Shown here piece by piece: positions 1-39,028 of a DNA stretch of 64,000 nt. The translations under genes were made by a program, and so were the position numbers. Source of the DNA: Cliona cf. orientalis (lineage: Eukaryota; Porifera; Demospongiae; Clionaida; Clionaidae); assembly GCA_963930775.1 (NCBI GenBank), contig OZ005690.1, positions 5,006,225-5,070,224 of the forward strand. The letters run 5' to 3'. Position 1 is the first letter of the stretch. Every line of letters begins with the position of its first letter. The notes beneath the pieces were generated by a model. It was not told the DNA's origin. It ran no database searches and saw only the letters and a program-made list of their open reading frames with translations.

Positions 1-3000
1 GTGCGTTCAATAGCGCGTAATCCTGTTGAAGTGTGTGACAAAGGCATTTGGGCACAAGTATGTAGTGATGGTACTAATACCTCTGCTGTAGCCAAAGTGC
101 TGTGCAAAAGACTGTTTGGAGTTGAAAAATCATGTAAGTTATCTGACCCCTGAAGAGCTAGGTTGTCATTATAGAGATGTGTAGTGATGGTCTTGATTAA
201 AGTGCTGACCTGGAGAAGGGTGTGCATGAGGAAAGGGGAACCTCATCTACTTCCCAGGCTCCATTCCGTGTAATTGCAGTATGCGTGGCAATAATACTTG
301 GCTTTTTGAGGATATCATGCATGCAGGATTCATCAGAGAGTCGGTAGACTCTATAAGTAGGGATGGCCCGAATTTTTTTTTAATATGCCATATATGTAAT
401 ACATTACAAAAAAGTAAGTAACTCAGAGCAAATAAAATGCTAAGATTTTAAACTTTCACATTCATAATCTACACCGAAATACTAACCTCGTCCCCAGGCC
501 CCTCCCAACGTGGGGAGAAGGGCCTGGTACACACCAACTGTGCATGTGCCAGTTTGTACCCAGAATCTGGGTACGTCATATATTCCCGTAAAATATTCAG
601 TAAACTAAATATTTAAGATTACATCATCCTTTCTTTCTGCTCACGTATGGCCAAGGAATGCACGACGCGAGCTCAAACAGTTTGTTCAAGCAGTTGGCTG
701 GCCAGCGAAAGCAAAAAGACTTACCCTGGCACCTGTTTGAGCAAGCGATTGAATTGCCACGAAGTAAGCTATGGTATACGGACAATTTTACAGAAAATCT
801 ACGGATAAAGTGGCGCATGCGCAGTCGGTGTGTACCAGGCCCTTCTCCCCGCGTTGGGAGGGGCCTGGGGACGAGGATACCGAAATACCTATCCATCAAG
901 CCCCAAACCATCCATGGAAACAATCGGGTATGCCTGAACCAGGTGTGTAAAGAAATCATAAAAAATGCAAAAATTTCAATCTTCTTGTCTTCTTCTCTTC
1001 TCGGGCTAACTCAATATTGCCTGGACTTTTCACCTTAGCTTGAGTATAAATCCACTCCATTTTGTAGCTCATACGTCTGTGGTGTGTTAGTTTTGTGTTA
1101 TCAGGACAGCAATTTAATCATGGGCGTGTACAGCGCATTCTGTAAGTGGGTGTGTCTGATTCGCCATTTTGTCATATAATGCGCATGCTCAGAATGTGTT
1201 GCCATGGTGATCGCTGCGAAGTTATATGACTGTAGTCAACGGAGCGCGATGTTACAGGCCGGCCAGTCGAATCGAGTGCAAGGCGCTGCGAGCGCTAGCA
1301 CACTGGTGGCTAGGCTAGCGCGTACAGCACTAGTGCTGCGCTGATTTGATCATGAATACGAAGGTTCGAGGAGCGGCCATTCCTCGGGCGATCCCTCAGC
1401 AGTCGGTCAGCTCAGGAAGAGTGTCATCACTACTTGGGCAGCTTCTTTGTCAGCCTGCCTAGACATAGGGGCGTGGCTACTGATTTTCCGTGCCACGCAC
1501 GCACGAACTTTGGCACCTAGCTACCCATGTTATATACCGAAGTATACTGGAGTTGAATGAGCAAACCATGTAAGATGGCATTGATGAATTACACTGAAAG
1601 CAATAAAAAAGGAATAGAAACAAGTATAAAAACAATGGAATAAATTGAAGGATGAAGTAGGGATGGCAGCGTCAATAAGTATATGAACAAGATTTGTAGG
1701 GATAACCATATCCACTATACATCCCTACGCTTGTTAATCATGCACCTATTGATGTCAACTTGTTCGTGCTCAAATGATCCAAGCTTCTTGACGTACATGT
1801 GGGAGAATTTTTGTCCCCTATTACTTATGGCTCAGATTTGATTCATTATTACTGATTACTTTTGCTCCCCATGCATATAGCTACTCGAAAAGCAAACGTA
1901 GGGATGTATAAGTGGATGTGGCTATCCCTACAAATCTTGTTCATATACTTTTTGACCCTGCCATCCCTACTTCATCCTTCAATTTATTCAATTGTTTTTA
2001 ATATGCAGTTCACACCAAGAGCTGCTCAACTCCACTAAGGCATAATGGTATATATATGAAGGCTGCAGCTTTTCTCCACAACGTATCTTGCAACAAACAG
2101 TCAAGAAACATGGTACACAATTGCTCCTTCGATATTTTGAGCCGATCACATTTAGAGCAGTGCTCAGTTTTGAGTGTTGCGTGCTTTCCTCACTCCAATT
2201 GTATGGAAGGTGCTATTCGTCTCGCTGATGGCAAGAATCCACTTGATGGAAGAGTTGAAGTGTGTGTCAATGGATTTTGGGGAGCACTTCCTCCACCAAC
2301 AATTGATTCTGTTAATGGATATCCTTCAATAGAATTAGAAAAGGCAGAAAGAATATGCAGACAACTTGGATTTCCATGGGAATGTGAGTTAGCAGTGTAT
2401 ATGTGCATGTGTTTGTGTATACATTGCCTATGACATGGTTGTAGTATTCTGACCAATCAGATTGCTTCATAGGAGGTATCTTATTCTTGAAGACACTCCC
2501 TAGGAGGTGTTTTTTTATTTTTATAGGACACTCTTACTACCTAATCTTACACGATCATGCCTATCAGGCTAGTTACAGTTATGCACTGGATGCATACTGC
2601 AATGATTATGTAATTGTATTGCACGTGCTAGCTATAGATGAACACAGCTACATCGTTATGTGAATGAAAGTGGGCAGATCTATCTATCGTTAGTTAACGC
2701 AATGTCAGGCATCGACTCGGAGACGGTCTCAACAACTACTATACAATGGTTCGACTGGTTACTCAGGCAAAATATCTATGTTCGAGCATCAGTATGACAT
2801 TGAGATACATAATTATTATGAGTGTCATGGTGCTCATAAATAATTATTATTCTCCTGATGTTGTAGACCTCTCATTCAATTTTGCGCATTAACTTCCAAT
2901 CAATTTCCAGTTGTACATGTGCATGCATGATTAGGAATTTACAGCTACAACACATATCGTTGTTAATTTTTACCCAAACCCGAACTTGTGTCCCTCTATT

Positions 3001-6000
3001 ATAATAAAATGGTGTATATGTTATATGGTGCTTTACATTTTGCATGGTTCACACTTAGGTATATAGGTAATACTGGGATGATTCCTCTGTAATGATAGTA
3101 ATTCCGATTGCAGGGGCTACGCCACTGACGGTTTCAGGCAACTACCCTCATTTGATGAGCTATGATGAAGAGCGTCACTATAGACCTAGTTGTTCCCAAG
3201 GGAGTGCGTTTGGTGTCCTATGTCAGGGAGATACTTCAAAGCCAAAAGAATGTAAACACCTTGATGTTCGTCTCATCAATGGAAGCAGGAAGACAGAAGG
3301 AAGACTCGAATTCTGTGCCTATGGTTACTGGTCCAACCTTTGTAATGATTACTCAACTTCATTATCATATTTACTTGAGAAATCTAATGTGTGGCCGTGG
3401 AAAGCTCCATACTTAATTTGTCGCAAACTCGGATTCCCAACTGAAGGTAGTTAGTTATTAAATCTTGCATACTTCTAAAATAATTAACTATTGACTAACT
3501 TCATGCAGTGATGCTGTACAGATCTAGTGGAACTCCATTTGGATCAAGCCCTTTGTTGCTTCCTAGTGTTGGTATTCGTTGCCATGAAGTTGGTTATGGT
3601 ACTTTATACAGTAGCTACCATAACGTAATACCTGGGATCCAGAATATAAGTGACTGCCAGATTGTTAACCAGTCTAACTTTTGTCCTGTCAGTGACAGAC
3701 TTGGAATCTCATGTGGAGGTACTGATAAAATTCATATAACACACAGTCACTGATAGGTCGCAAACAGTCTCGTAAGCCACACAATGTACATGGATCTAAG
3801 AATTAAGCTAAGCATTAGTATGGTATAATGCATGTTAAGGTAACACTAGACAATTAGCAGGACTATAACATTATTATATAGCTACTAGCACAATCCTTGC
3901 ATGCTCAGATGCATGTGCCTTGTGTACACGCAATTTAACAAATTTGACCCCTTTCATACAGAAAGAGAACAGTACAAAATATTGATTGAAGTTGATCCTG
4001 CTCAAGAAAGCTATGATATTGGAACCCAAGTAACCCTCAGATGTATTCTACCACCCTCACTTCAGAGTTCTCCTTTCGTAACAATTGACTGGAAAACCAC
4101 TGTTCCTAATGTGCTACCTTACGTACCTTATTTTCTTCCCTTACGCTATGAGTATGAGTTAGACACATCTAACATATCGTTTGTAGTACCCACCCATCAT
4201 CCAATGTCAGCTAACTATTACTGCTCTGTAAAAGGAGTGGAATATCCCTACACAGAGGTGGCTAGAGAACGAATTACTCTCAAGATTAAAGGTGTAGTAA
4301 ATGCTACATAATAATAATATGTATAATATTATGATGGATTGACAAAATAACTTATTTTTTCTCCACAATAATATTTATGCTAAGCATTATATATTATGAT
4401 TTATTATAGCTTTACTTCAAAAGAGCAACACTGATGAAGTTGAGGAAGAAGACAGTGTACACCTCCAGGTTGAGACACCGAATATCACCAATGTCACTAG
4501 GTTGCTCTCTGAATTAACATGGTATCATAATGGAACAGTCATGCTACCTGACCCTAGTAATGATGATCAGAGAATCATATTCAGTAATGATAAGAAAACA
4601 CTCACAATTTATAATTTTTCATCTACTGATGCTGGAGTATACAAAGTTCAATTCAACAAAATTGATGTGCTGCCTTACAATCAAACTTGCAATGATGAAG
4701 TTATTTCTCTCCTCAGAGGCTACCCAATCCTCGCACCTGCTGTATACTGTGTCAATGTTAATCCATGTACTAGTGAAGATCCTACAACTAGACGAGTTAA
4801 TGTAAGTCGACTGAATTTTAACTTAAGTGCTGGGTTGATGTTGATGGCTGACGGAATGGCCAATAGCGCTGAAGAACTTGATCATTTATCTCTCCAGTGG
4901 TACAGAAATGGAAGATACATTTACGATTCCCAGTATTTTAGTGTTGAGAGACAATACCCAACGATCAGTCAAGAGCTGCAAGTTACTGATAACTTTTTAA
5001 AGTCAGCAGTAGTTTATGAACAGACTGGGAGATATGAAGTGGCATTGACTATTTATATTTATGATCCTGACTCAAAATGCCAGGCCTATTATAGCCAGTT
5101 ACTTGCACCTTATGGAGCCAGACATCGTGATTATGACTATGAAGTGCCACTTTCATGGGCATATATTGATGTCAGCTATCACAAAAGTAAGCATTTAATA
5201 ACTTGAAGGAATTTTTGTATGTATAATAATATTATAATAATATTATTATGACATTGTATAGATGTGGACCTCTACTTTAACACTGATAAGAACACTACTA
5301 CTCGGGATGAAGGTGCTACTCTTACCTGCCGAGCTAGCATTGGATTTCCTCCATTTTCCAACCTCTCCCTCATCAAGAACCAACAGACAGTGGCCGCCTC
5401 ATCGACTGGAATGCTACAGATAAACACAAAGAGTGTCCATGCAAATCATTTTGGGTTGTATATCTGTCAGTTAAATGCCTCTGGGGAGATATTTGAGGAG
5501 TCAGCATTTGTGAAAGAACAAGGTTTGCACCATTCATGCTTTCCCAGTTGTGAAACAAAATTAGCTTAATGTTATGATTGTATACATGTGCATATCGTAA
5601 AATTTAATTTTTAGTGAGCTTTAGGATGGCGATTGAGTTTGATAGGCAATTTGAAAGAATTTGTGATTATTCAACTGTAAGTTCACTTTAGTTATTAGCA
5701 TCCAAAAATTACAGCTTGAATTCTTGATAATTGCACAGGAATTTATAGAACAAGCATTATTCTCAAAAATCAGCAAGGAATGTCGCTGCAACTTCAGCAG
5801 AGATGACTTCATTGATTCGAGCACTGACTGCGAAGACAGCGGCAAACTTACATACACATCAACCATAGAATATTCAAACAATGAAGGTTCTGAAACTGCT
5901 TCTGTCATCACTGATAGACTCATCCATCAAGCTCCCTTCTCTTTGATGGTGGAAGGAATAATAGTTAGAGATGTAGCGGTGGATTGCACCAGTTGTAGAA

Positions 6001-6295
6001 GTTCCCCAAAGTCTAATACCACTAATAACTCTTTCTCCCCAGCTGCTGTGAGTGGCTTGTTCGTTGGTGGTTTTGCCACTGGTGCATTCATTGTTCTGAT
6101 CACCGTTTTCATCGTGATAATTATTGTGTAAGTATCTGTAATTATTAATCGTGACATTAGCTAAACTTCCTATCACTTTATAGAATTGGCACTAATAAGC
6201 ATCGTCATCCAAGTGCCAAGGAAAGTATGCCAGGTGAAAGTGAGAAGACTCCTAATAAGTACGCTCTTGTAGCCCAGTGTCCCAAGGTTGACTGA
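1..6295 (+). CDS. SRCR-Ig single-pass transmembrane receptor (5' partial)
   Basis: Cell-surface scavenger-receptor-like protein. Exons, all phase-consistent: <1-133, 2009-2383, 3114-3446, 3509-3718, 3962-4291, 4410-5186, 5262-5522, 5615-5676, 5739-6127, 6184-6295. Exon 1 shows an SRCR core (VEVCDKGIWAQVCSDG, then VLCKRLFG). Exons 2-4 encode two more SRCR domains split across introns (GRVEVCVNGFWGALP...ICRQLGF; GRLEFCAYGYWSNLC...LICRKLGF). Exons 5-7 encode Ig-like domains with the WYHNGT / DAGVYKV and LTCRA / GLYICQL signatures. Exon 9 has a 25-30 residue hydrophobic segment (about 6050-6127). The cytoplasmic tail is only about 36 residues, ends CPKVD, and shows no TIR, death or kinase domain, so signalling would need a partner. 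Most introns are phase 1, as usual for shuffled extracellular modules. The start codon and signal peptide lie outside the window. Family role (ligand or pathogen recognition) is inferred. Confidence 0.8.
340..410. repeat. Dispersed repeat, copy 1
   Basis: About 70 bp beginning GAGTCGGTAGACTCTATAAG and continuing through TAGGGATGG to TATATGTAATACATTACA recurs with few changes at 36028-36095. The copies lie in introns of two different genes. No coding potential is seen. Confidence 0.6.
483..878. mobile_element. MITE with CCTCGTCCCCAGGC ends and 10-bp flanking duplication
   Basis: Long terminal inverted repeats (about 65 bp arms, 486-550 and 815-876) start CCTCGTCCCCAGGCCCCTCC. The element is flanked by the direct repeat ACCGAAATAC at 473-482 and 879-888. 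A 9-10 bp duplication points to a Mutator-like mobiliser. Open frames inside on both strands are shadows. It lies in the first intron of the SRCR-Ig gene. The rest of intron 134-2008 shows no exon. Confidence 0.7.
1628..2000. mobile_element. Foldback MITE abutting a splice acceptor
   Basis: Two roughly 100-bp arms (1628-1730 and 1900-2000) are near-perfect inverted copies containing GAAGGATGAAGTAGGGATGG and TATGAACAAGATTTGTAGGG. The right arm ends 8 bp before the exon that starts at 2009, so the element supplies the T-rich tract of that 3' splice site. Confidence 0.75.
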
Positions 6296-6390
6296 GAAAG
6301 ATAAACAACTAAAAGAGTGTAGCTAATCCTCTCAGACTAACTCTAATAGCTAGCTAGCCTATCGATAATAAGCTATTCATAAGGTATACA

Positions 6391-6730
6391 GGGGCGGATC
6401 CAGGATTTCCTGGGGGGAGGTTCACTGCGTGGATGCGCATGCGCGCTAATGGGAAACCACGCCCATTTTCGGAAAACCACGCCCACAAACGGGCAGCAAG
6501 TACTACTGCATCGTGACAAACTGCTAGAGAACCATGAAAGCTCAACTTTTGAGGTTGATTTAGTCTGATTTAGTACAGAATGTTTATCAGATATGTAGTA
6601 TAGTTCATTGGTTTGAAGCCTTGGGTTCATAAGTAAGAAATATAGCAAGTTATTTGCCATTCTAAATCAGTGAAGGATGGAGGGGGGGGGGGTTCACAGG
6701 CACCCTGTGAACTACCCTAGATCCGCCCAT
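6391..6730. mobile_element. Non-autonomous hAT-type element (340 bp)
   Basis: Short terminal inverted repeats GGGGCGGATCCAGG / CTAGATCCGCCC are bounded by the 8-bp duplication GGTATACA at 6383-6390 and 6731-6738. An 8-bp duplication is the hallmark of hAT transposases. The element sits between the convergent 3' ends of the SRCR-Ig gene and the glycoside-hydrolase-like gene and has no transposase frame. Confidence 0.75.
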
Positions 6731-8132
6731 GGTATACAATATCATAGTCCTTATGTTATTGCTCCTCCTCTCTTGTGTAATCAAAAATCATTGCATGACT
6801 GATAGATATAGAATTCGCAACATTCTACCATTCCCTCCAGTTTGTGATGCTAAAAATAATATTATGGTGTTGCTAGCTACTTTTGTCTGCTTATTCTCGT
6901 ACAGCGATCACTATAATAATTATTATCATCATCAAACACAACATTTTGCAAAATAAGTTAAAGATTTCTATATTTATCAACCGTAGCATCTAGACCAGGT
7001 TCTGATGTGCCTCCAGGCAGATTAAAATAAACTCCTCTGTAGAGACTAGCAGAAAACTGTGATGCCAGCCCAAATGCCTTGTACCTAGCCCAACAGAGGT
7101 CATAGTCCATGATGGCATCATGTAGCTCTGTCAGATTGAAGGAGGACATTTGGTGGTCGTGCATGTAACCTTGAGTCATTATCCTCCAACCAGCGTAGAT
7201 GATGTCATAGAGTAGAGTGCCATAGCGAATGGAGACTGACATCTCTCTAGCAGTGTTGGCATCAGTGATGCGCTCTTTGATGGAATCAAACTTGCTCTGG
7301 ATCTGCCTCCAAATGAGGGTGGCATTTCTCTTGTGGGCAAGTGATACATTGAAGAGATCATGGCTTTTCAACCAGTCAAAGTGTCCACCTACACAAATAG
7401 TATTAGCATGCTGTACACCAAGTACTCTTAATAGTAACACTACCATTATATTATTATACTATGTAAGATATATATTTAGCTCTATATATAATTTTATGAT
7501 TTGGGCTTTCAATGCTCAACCCGTATAGTTTTCCACTACAACTCATTACCTATTTGTTGCAATCCTCCTAGCCTATCATCTCTTGTGAATGCATCCCAGC
7601 ATGCTCTATAGTCTCCTTCAGGGCAGTAGTGGCCGTAGAGTGTGGCATCACCAGAGAGTAGAGCTAATTCACGGAAGATGCCACAATCTTCGGTTGAGAG
7701 TTTGAGTTTTTCTGAACAGAGACGAGAGAATACGGATTCTTCTGATTCTTTTCCACCGTTAATCCACCACTGTGATAGTACAAAAACGTCCACATCAACC
7801 CTAAAACAACATTGTGGCAGAAAGAAATAATATTATCAAACTGTTGGAAGTTGATACCCAGTGCAGCTACGATAGCTTTGACATACATTATCAAACTTTT
7901 ATAAAAAAATTATACCAGAATTCTTGGCCGTGGATGTACGGTCCCCACCATCCTCCCCCTCTGCTCCACGTGAAAAGTCCACGGATCAGTGGAGTGTCGA
8001 TGATGTCCTTCAATCCCTTCTTTTCACTGGGAGACATCTCAGAGAAGCCGTTGATAACTCCATTCATAACTGTCATCAAAACAGTACAATGTCATTAATA
8101 TTGGAGTGTACAGACAGCTGTGTATTTTTGCA

Positions 8133-8888
8133 GCCCAATTTGCGCTTAGCAGAGTTACAAGTGTTCAGGATGTGGGCACTTGTAACTCTGCTAAGCGCAA
8201 ATTGGGCTTACTCTATCGCAATTTTTATCAGGCGGATCAGTCAGTCCTCTCCCATCTTTACAAAGCACTAGTCTTGCCTAAGCTGGACTATTGCAGCTCA
8301 GTCTGGGACCCTCATGCAGTTACACAGATTGACCGACTCGAATCAGTTCAGAGGTTTGCTGCCAAGCTGTGCACTAAGCGATGGTCTGACCCCCCCTCCC
8401 AGCTGATGATGTCTCTAAGGTGGCCCTCCCTTCGCACTCGTCGTTCCAGACAGAAGGCTTTCCTCTGCAGGAGAATAATTAAGGATGAATCCGTAATACC
8501 CTCTCATAAGTTTTTTCATCCTCACCCCAATCCCAATCCCCGTACTCAGCATACTTGTCCAGTCCTGGTACCTTTTGCCAGGACCATTTCTTTTCAGTCA
8601 TCCTTTTTCGTGTCTGCCTGTCGGCTTTGGAATAGCCTTCCCACTCATGTGATATCTCGTGTATCATCTTCATTTTTATTTAAGTCATCCCTGCTACAAT
8701 TGCCTTCTTTTATCTATTAATTACATGGTATTGTATATTTGCTTTTTATCCCAATCCGTGTTTTTGTCCGTACTATGTTTTTACTTTTATGCTTTGTGGT
8801 CAGCCTTTATTATTAGCATTCAGTTGCTATCTGGTTGTTCCTTGCTTTATTGCAAAAAAGTTTTAGAGAAAAAAAAAAAAAAAAAATC
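8133..8888 (+). mobile_element. 5'-truncated non-LTR retrotransposon (LINE) with foldback 5' end
   Basis: Frame about 8177-8720 encodes the end of a CR1/L2/Jockey-type reverse transcriptase: KALVLPKLDYCSSVWDPH, then RLESVQRFAAKLCTKRW and a C-terminal thumb-like tail ACRLWNSLP. An A tract at 8870-8886 marks the 3' end. The 5' end is an exact 31-bp inverted repeat (8133-8163 and 8177-8207) around a 13-bp loop, so the first bases of the truncated copy are mirrored. It lies in the intron between exons 2 and 3 of the glycoside-hydrolase-like gene, in opposite orientation. Confidence 0.85.
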
Positions 8889-9736
8889 ACTATTGTAATT
8901 AGCTATAGTGTTAATGATAACCTGGTTTTATCATTTACATACGTAACAGTGCATAATAAGCAAAGGAATCGAATCCATGGCACATTAAAATTTAATGTTT
9001 ATAGAATAAGTTCTAGCTATAGATAACTTTTTATGCACCCACAAATAATACAGGTCACCTTACTGTAGTCAGGGTATGCTCCTTTGCCTTCGTATGATCT
9101 TCGGCACTCCACTTCCACGATCTGGGCGTGCTTGCCAATGGCCAGCTGTTGATTGAACTCCATGAATCTGAAGAAGTCGCCAGAAGAATGTTTGATACAA
9201 AAGTAGAATAGAGGGTGAGGATCAATAGGGTCACTGACGTTCAAATAGTACTGAGCAGGAGACTCCCAACCTCCTGTTCAGAGAGAAGAAAAATATAATT
9301 TAGTACACACACATACATAAGGTGAGACCATAACGTGCTATTATGATGTGTGTGCAACATGTATTATGCTATTTATACATTGGTTTAAAAAAATGGAGTT
9401 ATTATTATTGTGCTCTAATCTATCTATTAATTTAGCTAGGCATTTTTATGGCTTTGTCTTGTGCTTAATTTGCACACCTAATTTTGTGTATTCACCCAAC
9501 ACAGTGAGAGTTGTCTTTCATGCAATCGTACCAAAATTATCCCAGCCTCTGAATAAGAGAGTTATATTCATCTTTTCACAAATGAGGTCCCTCAAATACT
9601 TAATAAATGGGATCCAGATTTGCTGCTGGTCCACATACGACTTTACTCCTACAGTGGGACTGTTTCCCTTGTGATATGGAGTATCGTAGACGTATGTCTC
9701 TCCAGTTCGAATAACAAATCCATCTATACCAGGGAA

Positions 9737-10336
9737 CAGTGGCGTAGCTACACCAGGGCCTACCAGGGCACAGGCCCAGGCCAAACTGGCCTGTGCCCTG
9801 GGAAAATAGCCAATTTAAGGATCAAGTACCTCAAAGCAAAAACAAGTGGATCACGTTAGCCTATAATGAGGGTATACTTCAGTTGCACACACGTTTTAAT
9901 TCTCCCATGATAGCTCTCAACATAATCCAGTTAATCATGGTAATTAACACAGTATTCACTCCACTACACATAGTTATGTCAAGCATGCATACCAGTCTGG
10001 GCATATTATTTGCACATACTTCTTTTCCAGTCTTGAAAAGTGCAAGTAATATTATGCAAGTTTGTTATTGACAAACTCACATGTTTGACATAGTTATGTA
10101 TAGTGGAGTGAATACTTCATTAATCACTATGGTTATTTTGAGAACCATCATGGGAGAAGGTAGTGCATGTATGCATGCAACTTAGGCAACCCACATATAG
10201 CTGTTACAAATGTAGCTAAATAAGATTTTTTTCATTGGATTTGGAGAAATTGAGGTCGATAGGAATCTCAAATTCTCAAGTCACTACTGGGTCCACCAAG
10301 TGCCCGGGTAACTTTACAAGTCTAGATACGCCACTG
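9737..10336. mobile_element. 600-bp non-autonomous hAT element inside a coding exon
   Basis: Ends CAGTGGCGTA / TACGCCACTG, with the 8-bp target duplication CCAGGGAA at 9729-9736 and 10337-10344. Both the termini and the duplication length fit hAT. No transposase is encoded. The coding frame of the host exon matches across the insertion when one duplication copy is dropped. Confidence 0.9.
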
Positions 10337-10831
10337 CCAGGGAATCGTTGGAGGGTTTCCATGAACATTGCCGTCAATACTTTAGCTGTTATATCATTAA
10401 AGATAATGTATCCATCTTTGTTGAGAATCTGATCTTTGTAATGGTCGATGACTTTGAGAGGTAGGACGATCATGTCAACAAAAAAGAAAGCCTTGATCCC
10501 AGCTGAATGGATCCTGTCAATGAAGGCATCGATGCCAATTGCATAGCTCTCCATCCAGGCTAACTCCACGGAATTATCCGCAAAAAAGTCGCCAGACTGC
10601 AAGAACTGGTGAATTCTCTCCTGTGCTCATTTTTGCTGTGTAGTTGAGTGAGGCAAGGACCTGAGGGTCAGCATATTTGGTCATCTGCCACCCTACAAGA
10701 TCTCCTGGGTTGTTCTGAACCAAGTCTATCAATATTCTTTCGTTTTCAACTTCATAAGAGCCTCCCAACACTATAAACTGAGTAGCGAAGAGTGAGGCCA
10801 GGGCCAGTTTGAAGGCACCGACACGTTGCAT

Positions 10832-11149
10832 AATGTCTCAGTGAGCTGGTCTCGATCTATCCTCTCCTACCGGTGCAGCATGACCAGCCCCCGCCCATTC
10901 TGTGGTGACTGAGCAATAAAGAGGGAGGGGCTGGTAGTAGTACTGCGCATGTGCATAAAGTGCAACGGCTATGACGCAATCATTTTTATCCATTTAAAGC
11001 GCATCAGCATTGGGCACCTGTACCTGTAGCTGTGCGCCTGAAGGTTGTTCTGCGTATGTCTGGTCTCCGCCACATCGTAGTTTACTGCCATCAGCTCTCA
11101 GTATTCTGATCTGTAGCCTATATAACGAAGTGAAGCGCGTACAGTAAAG
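10832..11149. promoter_or_regulatory. Putative bidirectional promoter
   Basis: A 318-bp spacer lies between the divergent start codons of the glycoside-hydrolase-like gene (10831, -) and the UBR5-like gene (11150, +). It contains TGCGCATGTGCA at about 10946, close to an NRF1-type palindrome, and CTATATAA about 30 bp upstream of the plus-strand ATG. Promoter function is inferred from position. Confidence 0.4.

Positions 11150-39028
<27,879 letters not shown>

Larger units (their letters stand above)
6958..10831 (-). pseudogene. Secreted glycoside-hydrolase-like protein gene, disrupted
   Basis: Exons on the minus strand, phase-consistent: 10831-9532, 9273-9064, 8069-7916, 7800-7550, 7388-6958. 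The N-terminus (MQRVGAFKLALASLFATQF) is a signal peptide. Conserved-looking barrel segments include GFVIRTGETYVYDTPYHKGN, IKHSSGDFFRF, QIVEVECRRSYEGKGAYPDY, NGVINGF and GLFTWSRGGGWWGPY. These recall GH67 alpha-glucuronidase-like enzymes, recognised from memory and not by search, so substrate and activity are unassigned. Two lesions are visible. The frame slips by one base near 10610-10618 between NYTAKMS and ERIHQFLQ. A 600-bp hAT element (9737-10336) interrupts exon 1 between LQRFPG and IDGFVIRTGE, and removing it with one duplication copy restores the frame. Splice phases elsewhere are intact, so the damage is recent or polymorphic. It is divergent with the UBR5-like gene, with 318 bp between starts. 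Confidence 0.7.

Noticed and set aside
658..1038. 126-codon plus frame and 111-codon minus frame
   Set aside because: Both overlap the terminal-repeat element 483-878 and contain its GPSPRVGRGLGTR palindrome translation; no domain or splice support.
2056..2433. Start of the SRCR-Ig gene at the ATG at 2056
   Set aside because: The reading frame continues upstream to an acceptor at 2008 that matches the phase of the SRCR exon at 1-133, so the gene begins before the window.
8106..8720. 204-codon frame as a host gene
   Set aside because: It is the C-terminal end of a LINE reverse transcriptase with an A tail.
9348..9674. 108-codon plus frame
   Set aside because: Antisense to the intron and exon of the hydrolase-like gene; no recognisable features.
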